Positions 30,732-42,700 of a stretch of 64,000 nucleotides of DNA are shown one piece after another; the first letter of the stretch is position 1; every line of letters begins with the position of its first letter. Position numbers and translations under genes: made by a program. Origin of the DNA: Eledone cirrhosa (Eukaryota; Mollusca; Cephalopoda; Octopoda; Eledonidae); contig OZ024759.1 in the NCBI GenBank assembly GCA_964016885.1, positions 6,283,933 to 6,347,932 on the forward strand, in the 5' to 3' direction. Under the pieces are notes generated by a model, which did no database searches, had not been told where the DNA came from, and saw nothing but the letters and a program-made list of their open reading frames with translations.

Positions 30732-32310
30732 AGTGGTCATGTAGATATCACAACAAAAAGCACCCAGTCCACCCTGTAAAGTGGTCGTGTAGATATCACA
30801 ACAAAAAGCACCCAGTCCACCCTGTAAAGTGGTCGTGTAGATATCACAACAAAAAGCACCCAGTCCACCCTGTAAAGTGGTCATGTAGATATCCCAACAA
30901 GAAGCACCCAGTCCACCCTGTAAAGTGGTCATGTAGATATCACAACAAAAAGCACCCAGTCCACCCTGTAAAGTGGTCATGTAGATATCACAACAAAAAG
31001 CACCCAGTCCACCCTGTAAAGTGGTCGTGTAGATATCACAACAAAAAGCACCCAGTCCACCCTGTAAAGTGGTCGTGTAGATATCACAACAAAAAGCACC
31101 CAGTCCACCCTGTAAAGTGGTCATGTAGATATCACAACAAAAAGCACCCAGTCCACCCTGTAAAGCGGTCATGTAGATATCACAACAAAAAGCACCCAGT
31201 CCACCCTGTAAAGCGGTCATGTAGATATCACAACAAAAAGCACCCAGTCCACCCTGTAAAGTGGTCATGTAGATATCCCAACAAGAAGCACCCAGTCCAC
31301 CCTGTAAAGTGGTCATGTAGATATCACAACAAAAAGCACCCACTCCACCCTGTAAAGTGGTCATGTAGATATCACAACAAAAAGCACCCAGTCCACCCTG
31401 TAAAGTGGTCATGTAGATATCACAACAAAAAGCACCCAGTCCACCCTGTAAAGTGGTCATGTAGATAACACAACAAAAAGCACCCAGTCCACCCTGTAAA
31501 GTGGTCATGTAGATATCACAACAAAAAGCACCCAGTCCACCCTGTAAAGTGGTCATGTAGATATCACAACAAAAAGCACCCAGTCCACCCTGTAAAGTGG
31601 TCATGTAGATATCACAACAAAAAGCACCCAGTCCACCCTGTAAAGTGGTCATGTAGATAACACAACAAAAAGCACCCAGTCCACCCTGTAAAGTGGTCAT
31701 GTAGATATCACAACAAAAAGCACCCAGTCCACCCTGTAAAGTGGTCATGTAGATAACACAACAAAAAGCACCCAGTCCACCCTGTAAAGTGGTCATGTAG
31801 ATATCACAACAAAAAGCACCCAGTCCACCCTGTAAAGTGGTCATGTAGATAACACAACAAAAAGCACCCAGTCCACCCTGTAAAGTGGTCATGTAGATAT
31901 CACAACAAAAAGCACCCAGTCCACCCTGTAAAGTGGTCATGTAGATATCACAACAAAAAGCACCCAGTCCACCCTGTAAAGTGGTCATGTAGTTGTCACA
32001 ACAAAAAGCACCCAGTCCACCCTGTAAAGTGGTCATGTAGTTGTCACAACAAAAAGCACCCAGTCCACCCTGTAAAGTGGTCATGTAGATATCACAACAA
32101 AAAGCACCCAGTCCACCCTGTAAAGTGGTCATGTAGATATCACAACAAAAAGCACCCAGTCCACCCTGTAAAGTGGTCATGTAGTTGTCACAACAAAAAG
32201 CACCCAGTCCACCCTGTAAAGTGGTCATGTAGTTGTCACAACAAAAAGCACCCAGTCCACCCTGTAAAGTGGTCGTGTAGTTGTCACAACAAAAAGCACC
32301 CAGTACTCAC
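30727..32310 (+). repeat. 48-bp minisatellite, exactly 33 units, inside RTE 3' UTR
   Basis: The unit is TGTAAAGTGGTCATGTAGAT, ATCACAACAAAAAGCACCCA, GTCCACCC. First unit at 30727, end of last at 32310: 1,584 bp = 33 x 48, no net indel. Variants (GTGG/GCGG, CATG/CGTG, ATATCAC/ATATCCC/ATAACAC/TTGTCAC) come in runs. The unit equals a segment present in two diverged copies in the 3' UTRs of RTE copy C and the SINE at 60202-60583, so this is a local amplification. A 540-codon frame on the minus strand is an artefact of 48 being divisible by three. Confidence 0.95.
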
Positions 32311-32563
32311 TGTAAATGAGGTTCGCATTAGGAAGGCCATCCAGCTGTAGAAACTGAGCCCAAATCAGTTCAGTGTAAGCAAGGCATGGTCACCTGACCT
32401 AGCATTGCTCACTACAGAGCCACCCATCTAACCCATGCCAGTGTGGAAGAATGGACGTAAAACAGAGATGATAGAACAAGAAGAAGAAGCAATTTTAGGT
32501 TATTTCCTCTGCTAAATCAGAGATTAAACTTATAACAGTTAAAGGTTTTACTTAGCAAGAAAA

Positions 32564-32971
32564 TGTAGGTTTTGTTATGTGGCAATGTTAGCCGAAATTG
32601 AATGTTTGTTGATATAGTCATAAGTCCATGATAAGATTTTTACATGTTTGTATTCACACCTAATTACAAAGAGTTGAGTTGAGTTGAGCTGACATGTCAA
32701 ACAAACGGTAACAAAATTAAGAAGTAAGAGTGGCGTTGTGCCAGGCCTAAGGAGGCCGACAGGCCAAAGTGAAAATCTCATCGTTACATGATAGTGTCTT
32801 TTCCTTTCAAAGTCCAAGAAGCAAGAGAGAGTATATACAAAAGAAGCGGGAAAATCTTTGTTTGAGCGTAAGTTGGAATATATATTCGTGCGCGGCTTAC
32901 GATTGGCCTGACTTAGCCAAATCACGCGCAAATAGCTTATCAATACGCCAAAAACAAGTAGCATCGCTACA
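32564..32971 (-). mobile_element. Possible solo LTR (minus strand)
   Basis: On the minus strand it starts TGTAGCGATGCTACTTG and could end ...ACCTACA or ...CATAACA. It shares the TGTAGCG terminus and a TGACATGTCA motif with the LTR at 11245-11586, but the rest differs and I find no clear target duplication. The 129-codon minus frame inside is unrecognised. Confidence 0.35.
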
Positions 32972-33102
32972 GACTTAAAGACACCATTAGATGCTTCATG
33001 CTCACCATGGGGTCCTTTTTTGCTGGGAGGGGGTGGGACAATGTTTTACAGCCGGATAACGCTCCTGGCATTACCCTATTAGTCCCATCTTATGACACAC
33101 TA
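32972..33102. other. Unassigned sequence
   Basis: No gene. Leads into the 37-bp satellite. Confidence 0.4.
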
Positions 33103-36079
33103 CAGGGATACAGTGTACCTATTGTAAACCAGGTACACAGGGTTACAGTGTACCTATTGTAAACCAGGTACACAGGGATACAGTGTACCTATTGTAAACC
33201 TGATATACCTAGGGATACAGTGTACTTATTGTAAACCAGATATACACAGGCATACAGTGTACCTATTGTAAACCTGATATACCTAGGGATACAGTGTACT
33301 TATTGTAAACCAGATATACACAGGCATACAGTGTACCTATTGTAAACCTGATATACCTAGGGATACAGTGTACTTATTGTAAACCAGATATACACAGGCA
33401 TACAGTGTACCTATTGTAAAACCTGATATACACAGGGATACAGTGTACCTATTGTAAACCAGATATACACAGAGATACAGTGTACCTATTGTAAACCAGA
33501 TATACACAGGGATACAGTGTACCTATTGTAAACATGGTATACCTAGGGATACAGTGTACCTACTGTAAACCAGATATACACAGGCATACAGTGTACCTAT
33601 TGTAAACATGGTATACCTAGGGATACAGTGTACCTATTGTAAACCAGATATACACAGGGATACAGTGTACCTATTGTAAACCTGATATACCTAGGGATAG
33701 AGTGTACCTATTGTAAACCAGATATCCACAGGGATACAGTGTACCTATTGTAAACTAGATATACACAGGGATACAGTGTACCTATTGTAAACCTGATATA
33801 CCAAGGGATACAGTGTACCTATTGTAAACCAGATATACACAGGGATACAGTGTACCTATTGTAAACCTGGTATACCTAGGGATACAGTGTACCTATTGTA
33901 AACCAGATATACACAGGGATACAGTGTACCTATTGTAAACCAGATATACACAGGGATACAGTGTACCTATTGTAAACCTGATATACCTAGGGATACAGTG
34001 TACCTATTGTAAACCAGGTACACAGGGATACAGTGTACCTATTGTAAACTAGATATACACAGGGATACAGTGTACCTATTGTAAACCTGATATACCAAAG
34101 GATACAGTGTACCTATTGTAAACCAGATATACACAGGGATACAGTGTACCTATTGTAAACCTGATATACACAGGGATACAGTGTACCTATTGTAAACCAG
34201 ATATACACAGGGATACAGTGTACCTATTATAAACCTGATATACAGGGATACAGTGTACCTATTGTAAGCCAGATATACAGGGATACAGTGTACCTATTGT
34301 AAACTATATATACACAGGGATACAGTGTACCTATTGTAAACTATATATACACAGGGATACAGTGTACCGATTGTAAACCTGATATACCTAGGGATACAGT
34401 GTACCTATTGTAAATCAGATATACACAGGGATACAGTGTACCTATTGTAAACCTGATATACCTAGGGATACAGTGTACCTATTGTAAACCAGATATACAC
34501 AGGGATACAGTGTACCTATTGTAAACCAGATATACCAAGGGATACAGTGTACCTATTGTAAACCTGATATCCACAGGGATACAGTGTACCTATTGTAAAC
34601 CAGATATACACAGGGATACAGTGTACCTATTGTAAACATGGTATACCTAGGGATACAGTGTACCTATTGTAAACCTGATATACCTAGGGATATAGTGTAC
34701 CTATTGTAAACCTGATATACCTAGGGATACAGTGTACCTATTGTAAACCTGATATACACAGGGATACAGTGTACCTATTGTAAACCTGATATCCACAGGG
34801 ATACAGTGTACCTATTGTAAACCAGATATACCAAGGGATACAGTGTACCTATTGTAAACCTGATATCCACAGGGATACAGTGTACCTATTGTAAACCTGA
34901 TACACACAGGGATACAGTGTACCTATTGTAAACCAGGTATACCAAGGGATACAGTGTACCTATTGTAAACCAGATATACACAGGGATACAGTGTACCTAT
35001 TGTAAACCAGATATACACAGGGATACAGTGTACCTATTGTAAACCAGGTATACCAAGGGATACAGTGTACCTATTGTAAACCAGATATACACAGGGATAC
35101 AGTGTACCTATTGTAAACCTGATATACCAAGAGATACAGTGTACCTATTGTAAACCAGATATACACAGGGATACAGTGTACTTATTGTAAACCAGATATA
35201 CACAGGCATACAGTGTACCTATTGTAAACCAGGTACACACAGGGATACAGTGTACCTATTGTAAACCAGATATACACAGGGATACAGTGTACCTATTGTA
35301 AACCAGATATACACAGAGATACAGTGTACCTATTGTAAACCAGATATACACAGAGATACAGTGTACCTATTGTAAACCAGATATACACAGAGATACAGTG
35401 TACCTATTGTAAACCAGATATACACAGGGATACAGTGTACCTATTGTAAACCAGGTATACACAGGGATACAGTGTACCTATTGTAAACCAGATATACACA
35501 GGGATACAGTGTACCTATTGTAAACCAGGTATACCAAGGGATACAGTGTACCTATTGTAAACCAGATATACCTAGGATACAGTGTACCTATTGTAAACCA
35601 GATATACACAGGGATACAGTGTACCTATTGTAAACCAGGTACACACAGGGATACAGTGTACCTATTGTAAACCAGATATACACAGGGATACAGTGTACCT
35701 ATTGTAAACCAGGTACACACAGGGATACAGTGTACCTATTGTAAACCAGATATACACAGAGATACAGTGTACCTATTGTAAACCTGATATCCACAGGGAT
35801 ACAGTGTACCTATTGTAAACCTGATATCCACAGGGATACAGTGTACCTATTGTAAACCAGGTATACACAGGGATACAGTGTACCTATTGTAAACCAGATA
35901 TACACAGGGATACAGTGTACCTATTGTAAACCAGATATACACAGGGATACAGTGTACCTATTGTAAACCAGATATACACAGGGATACAGTGTACCTATTG
36001 TAAACCAGATATACACAGGGATACAGTGTACCTATTGTAAACCAGATATACCTAGGGATACAGTGTACCTATTGTAAAC
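33103..36079. repeat. 37-bp satellite array (about 80 units)
   Basis: The unit is GATACAGTGTACCTATTGTA then AACCAGATATACACAGG. The invariant half is ACAGTGTACCTATTGTAAAC. The other half varies: CAGATATACACAGG, CTGATATACCTAGG, CAGGTACACACAGG, CTGATATCCACAGG. Unit length varies by a few bases (for example CAGGTACACAGG). No coding potential. Confidence 0.95.
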
Positions 36080-36083
36080 TTTG

Positions 36084-36290
36084 ATGGCATGTGGCCTAGT
36101 CGTTAGGGAGTGGGAATTATGATCATCCTGTCATGGGTTTGATTCCAGGACTGGATGGTGCATATATTCTTAGGCAAGGCACTTCACTTCTCAATGCTTT
36201 GGTCCAATTAGCTGGAAATGAGTTATCATCTACCAGCGGCAGTTGGGGGTTAATCTTCTGATGGACTGTTATAACCCTTATTGTATTTTC
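36084..36290 (+). mobile_element. tRNA-derived SINE (+ strand)
   Basis: Head GTGGCCTAGTCGTTAGGG (A-box, 36091-36108) and B-box GGGTTTGATTCC (36135-36146). The body GCTGGAAATGAGTTATCATC, then CAGTTGGGGGTTAATC, parallels the SINE at 62375-62580 (GCTGACAATGAGTACTAG, then ACTGGGGAGTTAACCC). Confidence 0.65.
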
Positions 36291-36759
36291 ACAGTAAAGT
36301 CTTTATCTCACATAATTACTTCACATAATATTGATTCAATGAGATTTTGATGTTATTTAGTTTGAGAACAATACCTTAACATCAGTATGAGTGGCCAGTT
36401 ACAGCTGGAGAGAATTCTGACCAGATATGGCCGGTTTAAATGGGGTTAACACCTGCATGGTGAACCCTCAGACTTTGGATATATCATAACAAGATACACA
36501 CAGCACTACAATATCAGGACCAATTCTAAAGAATGCATTAATCAACAGCTGTAATTGAATGCGAGTATTCTCATACATAAGTAATGTGTGTATTTAATAT
36601 ACTAATTAATTAATCAAGGAATTAATGAAGTTTTAAACCTTGCAGATGTAATTTTTTAAGATGTTAATATTTTGGTAAAAACTTTTGTCTTCTTGTGCTC
36701 AGTGTCACTAAAGAGATGTTGAGAAGTAATGTTTCGTTGATGTTCTTTACCCTCAGTTT
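36291..36759. other. Unassigned sequence between satellites
   Basis: AT-rich; includes CTGACCAGATATGGCCGGTT and a CAGACTTTGGATATATCAT stretch. No ORF, RNA gene or named repeat recognised. Confidence 0.4.
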
Positions 36760-39700
36760 ACCTAGCTGTCACTAGGTACCACAGTAAGGAACAGCCCACC
36801 TAGCTGTCAGTAGGTACCACAGTAAGGAACAGTCTACCTAGCTGTCACTAGGTACCACTATAAGGTACAGCCCACCTAGCTGTCAGTAGGTACCACAGTA
36901 AGGTACAGTCCACCTAGCTGTCAGTAGGTACCACAGTAAGGTACAGTCCACCTAGCTGTCACTAGGTACCAAAGTAAGGTACAGTCCACCTATCTCTCAC
37001 TAGGTACCACAATAAGGTACAGTCCACCTAGCTGTCACTAGGTACCACAGTAAGGTACAGTCCACCTAGCTGTCACTAGGTACCACATTAAGGTACAGTC
37101 CACCTAGCTGTCACTAGGTACCACAGTAAGGTACAGTCCACCTAGCTGTCAGTAGGTACCACAGTAAGGTACAGTCCACCTAGCTGTCACTAGGTACCAC
37201 AGTAAGGTACAGTCCACCTAGCTGTCACTAGGTACCACAGTAAGGTACAGTCCACCTAGCTGTCACTAGGTACCACAGTAAGGTACAGTCCACCTAGCTG
37301 TCACTAGGTACCACATTAAGGTACAGTCCACCTAGCTGTCACTAGGTACCACAGTAAGGTACAGTCCACCTAGCTGTCACTAGGTACCACTATAAGGTAC
37401 AGTCCACCTAGCTGTCACTAGGTACCAAAGTAAGGTACAGTCCACCTAGCTGTCACTAGGTACCACAGTAAGGTACAGTCCACCTAGCTGTCACTAGGTA
37501 CCACAGTAAGGTAGAGTCCACCTAGCTGTCACTAGGTACCACAGTAAGGTAGAGTCCACCTAGTTGTCACTAGGTACCACAGTAAGGTAGAGTCCACCTA
37601 GTTGTCACTAGGTACCACAGTAAGGTAGAGTCCACCTAGCTGTCAGTAGGTGCCACAGTAAGGTAGAGTCCACCTAGCTGTCACTAGGTACCACAGTAAG
37701 GTACAGTCCACCTAGTTGTCACTAGGTACCACATTAAGGTACAGTCCACCTAGCTGTCACTAGGTACCACAGTAAGGTAGAGTCCACCTAGTTGTCACTA
37801 GGTACCACAGTAAGGTAGAGTCCACCTAGCTGTCAGTAGGTGCCACAGTAAGGTAGAGTCCACCTAGTTGTCACTAGGTACCACAGTAAGGTAGAGTCCA
37901 CCTAGTTGTCACTAGGTACCACAGTAAGGTAGAGTCCACCTAGCTGTCAGTAGGTGCCACAGTAAGGTAGAGTCCACCTAGCTGTCACTAGGTACCACAG
38001 TAAGGTACAGTCCACCTAGCTGTCACTAGGTACCACAGTAAGGTACAGTCCACCTAGCTGTCACTAGGTACCACAGTAAGGTACAGTCCACCTAGCTGTC
38101 ACTAGGTACCACAGTAAGGTACAGTCCACCTAGCTGTCACTAGGTACCACAGTAAGGTACAGTCCACCTAGCTGTCACTAGGTACCACTATAACGTACAG
38201 TCCACCTAGCTGTCACTAGGTACCACTATAAGGTACAGTCCACCTAGCTGTCAGTAGGTACCACAGTAAGGTACAGTCCACCTAGCTGTCACTAGGTACC
38301 ACAGTAAGGTACAGTCCACCTAGCTGTCACTAGGTACCACAGTAAGGTACAGTCCACCTAGCTGTCACTAGGTACCACTATAACGTACAGTCCACCTAGC
38401 TGTCACTAGGTACCACAGTAAGGTACAGTCCACCTAGCTGTCACTAGGTACCACAGTAAGGTACAGTCCACCTAGCTGTCACTAGGTACCACAGTAAGGT
38501 ACAGTCCACCTAGCTGTCACTAGGTACCACAGTAAACTACAGTCCACCTAGCTGTCACTAGGTACCACAGTAAGGTACAGTCCACCTAGCTGTCACTAGG
38601 TACCACAGTAAGGTACAGTCCACCTAGCTGTCAGTAGGTACCACAGTAAGGTACAGTCCACCTAGCTGTCAGTAGGTACCACAGTAAGATACAGTCCACC
38701 TAGCTGTCACTAGGTACCACAGTAAGGTAGAGTCCACCTAGCTGTCACTAGGTACCACAGTAAGGTACAGTCCACCTAGCTGTCACTAGGTACCACAGTA
38801 AGGTATAGTCCACCTAGCTGTCACTAGGTACCACAGTAAGGTACAGTCCACCTAGCTGTTACTAGGTACCACAGTAAGGTACAGTCCACCTAGCTGTCAC
38901 TAGGGACCACAATAAGGTACAGTCCACCTAGCTGTCACTAGGTACCAAAGTAAGGTACAGTCCACCTAGCTGTCACTAGGTACCACAGTAAGGTAAAGTC
39001 CACCTAGCTGTTACTAGGTACCACAGTAAGGTACAGTCCACCTAGCTGTCACTAGGGACCACAGTAAGGTACAGTCCACCTAGCTGTCACTAGGTACCAC
39101 AGTAAGGTACAGTCCACCTAGCTGTCAGTAGGTACCACAGTAAGGTACAGTCCACCTAGCTGTCACTAGGTACCAAAGTAAGGTACAGTCCACCTAGCTG
39201 TCACTAGGGACCACAGTAAGGTACAGTCCACCTAGCTGTCAGTAGGTACCACAGTAAGGTACAGTCCACCTAGCTGTCAGTAGGTACCACAGTAAGATAC
39301 AGTCCACCTAGCTGTCACTAGGTACCACAGTAAGGTACAGTCCACCTAGCTGTCACTAGGTACCACAGTAAGGTACAGTCCACCTAGCTCTCACTAGGTA
39401 CCACAATAAAGTACAGTCCACCTAGCTGTCACTAGGTACCACAGTAAGGTACAGTCCACCTAGCTGTCACTAGGTACCACAATAAGGTACAGTCCACCTA
39501 GCTGTCAGTAGGTACTACAGTAAGGTACAGTCCACCTAGCTGTCACTAGGTACCACAGTAAGGTACAGTCCACCTAGCTCTCACTAGGTACCACAATAAG
39601 GTACAGTCCACCTAGCTGTCACTAGGTACCACAGTAAGGTACAGTCCACCTAGCTGTCAGTAGGTACTACAGTAAGGTACAGTCCACCTAGCTGTCACTA

Positions 39701-42700
39701 GGTACCACAGTAAGGTACAGTCCACCTAGCTCTCACTAGGTACCACAATAAGGTACAGTCCACCTAGCTGTCACTAGGTACCACAGTAAGGTACAGTCTG
39801 CCTAGGTGTCACTAGGTAGAACAGTAAGGTACAGTCCAACTAGCTGTCAGTAGGTACCACAGTAAGGTACAGTCCACCTAGCTGTCACTAGGTACCACAT
39901 TAAGGTACAGTCCACCTAGCTGTCACTAGGTACCACTATAAGGTACAGTCCACCTAGCTGTCACTAGGTACCAAAGTAAGGTACAGTCCACCTAGCTGTC
40001 ACTAGGTACCACAGTAAGGTACAGTCCACCTAGCTGTCACTAGGTACCACAGTAAGGTAGAGTCCACCTAGCTGTCACTAGGTACCACAGTAAGGTACAG
40101 TCCACCTAGTTGTCACTAGGTACCACAGTAAGGTAGAGTCCACCTAGCTGTCACTAGGTACCACATTAAGGTACAGTCCACCTAGCCGTCACTAGGTACC
40201 ACAGTAAGGTACAGTCCACCTAGCTGTCACTAGGTACCACAGTAAGGTACAGTCCACCTAGCTGTCAGTAGGTACCACAGTAAGGTACAGTCCACCTAGT
40301 TGTCACTAGGTACCACAGTAAGGTACAGTCCACCTAGCTGTCACTAGGTACCACTATAAGGTACAGTCCACCTAGCTGTCACTAGGTACCACAGTAAGGT
40401 ACAGTCCACCTAGCTGTCACTAGGTACCACAGTAAGGTACAGTCCACCTAGCTGTCACTAGGTACCACAGTAAGGTACAGTCCACCTAGCTGTCAGTAGG
40501 TACCACAGTAAGGTACAGTCCACCTAGCTGTCACTAGGTACCACAGTAAGGTACAGTCCACCTAGCTGTCACTAGGTACCACAGTAAGGTACAGTCCACC
40601 TAGCTGTCACTAGGTACCACAGTAAGGTACAGTCCACCTAGCTGTCACTAGGTACCACTATAAGGTACAGTCCACCTAGCTGTCACTAGGTACCAAAGTA
40701 AGGTACAGTCCACCTAACTGTCAGTAGGTACCACAGTAAGGTACAGTCCACCTAGCTGTCACTAGGTACCACAGTAAGGTACAGTCCACCTAGCTGTCAC
40801 TAGGTACCACAGTAAGGTACAGTCCACCTAGCTGTCACTAGGTACCACTATAACGTACAGTCCACCTAGCTGTCACTAGGTACCACTATAAGGTACAGTC
40901 CACCTAGCTGTCAGTAGGTACCACAGTAAGGTACAGTCCACCTAGCTGTCACTAGGTACCACAGTAAGGTACAGTCCACCTAGCTGTCACTAGGTACCAC
41001 AGTAAGGTAGAGTCCACCTAGCTGTCACTAGGTACCACAGTAAGGTACAGTCCACCTAGCTGTCACTATGTACCACAGTAAGGTACAGTCCACCTAGCTG
41101 TCACTAGGTACCACAGTAAGGAACAGTCCACCTAGCTGTCACTAGGTACCACAGTAAGGTACAGTCCACCTAGCTGTCACTAGGTACCACAGTAAACTAC
41201 AGTCCACCTAGCTGTCACTAGGTACCACAGTAAGGTACAGTCCACCTGGCTGTCACTAGGTACCACAGTAAGGTACAGTCCACCTAGCTGTCACTAGGTA
41301 CCACAGTAAACTACAGTCCACCTAGCTGTCACTAGGTACCACAGTAAGGTACAGTCCACCTAGCTGTCACTAGGTACCACAGTAAGGTACAGTCCACCTA
41401 ACTGTCACTAGGTACCACAGTAAGGTACAGTCCACCTAGCTGTCACTAGGTACCAAAGTAAGGTACAGTCCACCTAGCTCTCACTAGGTACCACAATAAG
41501 GTACAGTCCACCTAGCTGTCACTAGGTACCACAGTAAGGTACAGTCCACCTAGCTGTCACTAGGTACCACATTAAGGTACAGTCCACCTAGCTGTCACTA
41601 GGTACCACAGTAAGGTACAGTCCACCTAGCTGTCACTAGGTACCATTATAAGGTACAGTCCACCTAGCTGTCACTAGGTACCAAAGTAAGGTACAGTCCA
41701 CCTAGCTGTCACTAGGTACCACAGTAAGGTACAGTCCACCTAGCTGTCACTAGGTACCACAGTAAGGTAGAATCCACCTAGCTGTCACTAGGTACCACAG
41801 TAAGGTAGAGTCCACCTAGTTGTCACTAGGTACCACAGTAAGGTAGAGTCCACCTAGTTGTCACTAGGTACCACAGTAAGGTAGAGTCCACCTAGCTGTC
41901 AGTAGGTACCACTATAAGGTACAGTCCACCTAGCTGTCAGTAGGTACCACAGTAAGGTAGAGTCCACCTAGCTGTCACTAGGTACCACAGTAAGGTAGAG
42001 TCCACCTAGTTGTCACTAGGTACCACTATAACGTACAGTCCACCTAGCTGTCAGTAGGTACCACAGTAAGGTACAGTCCACCTAGCTGTCACTAGGTACC
42101 ACAGTAAGGTACAGTCCACCTAGCTGTCACTAGGTACCACTATAACGTACAGTCCACCTAGCTGTCACTAGGTACCACAGTAAGGTACAGTCCACCTAGC
42201 TGTCACTAGGTACCACAGTAAGGTACAGTCCACCTAGCTGTCACTAGGTACCACAGTAAGGTACAGTCCACCTAGCTGTCACTAGGTACCACAGTAAACT
42301 ACAGTCCACCTAGCTGTCACTAGGTACCACAGTAAGGTACAGTCCACCTAGCTGTCACTAGGTACCACAGTAAGGTACAGTCCACCTAGCTGTCAGTAGG
42401 TACCACAGTAAGGTACAGTCCACCTAGCTGTCAGTAGGTACCACAGTAAGATACAGTCCACCTAGCTGTCACTAGGTACCACAGTAAGGTACAGTCCACC
42501 TAGCTGTCACTAGGTACCACAGTAAGGTACAGTCCACCTAGCTGTCACTAGGTACCACAGTAAGGTATAGTCCACCTAGCTGTCACTAGGTACCACAGTA
42601 AGGTACAGTCCACCTAGCTGTTACTAGGTACCACAGTAAGGTACAGTCCACCTAGCTGTCACTAGGGACCACAGTAAGATACAGTCCACCTAGCTGTCAC

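Larger units (their letters stand above)
30515..32470 (+). mobile_element. RTE-type LINE copy D, 3' fragment with expanded 3' UTR
   Basis: Opens in the last part of ORF2 (LKVDGSLGVGGPRKNWDEVI, then QDLWCYAVIQKTQRPTAQ, 30525-30731), continues as a 3' UTR whose 48-bp unit is amplified 33 times, then resumes as ordinary RTE 3' UTR from 32311 (TGTAAATGAGG, GAAGGCCATCCAGCTGTAGA, CCCATGCCAGTGTGGAAGAA) and ends GACGTAAAACAGAGATGATA near 32470. Opposite strand to copies A-C. 5'-truncated, hence inactive. Confidence 0.85.

Noticed and set aside
30606..32228. 540-codon minus-strand frame of 16-residue repeats
   Set aside because: It is the translation of the 48-bp minisatellite, opposite in strand to the RTE element it lies in.
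33103..36079. CRISPR-like array of 37-bp repeats
   Set aside because: Adjacent units with graded variation and no spacer; an ordinary satellite.
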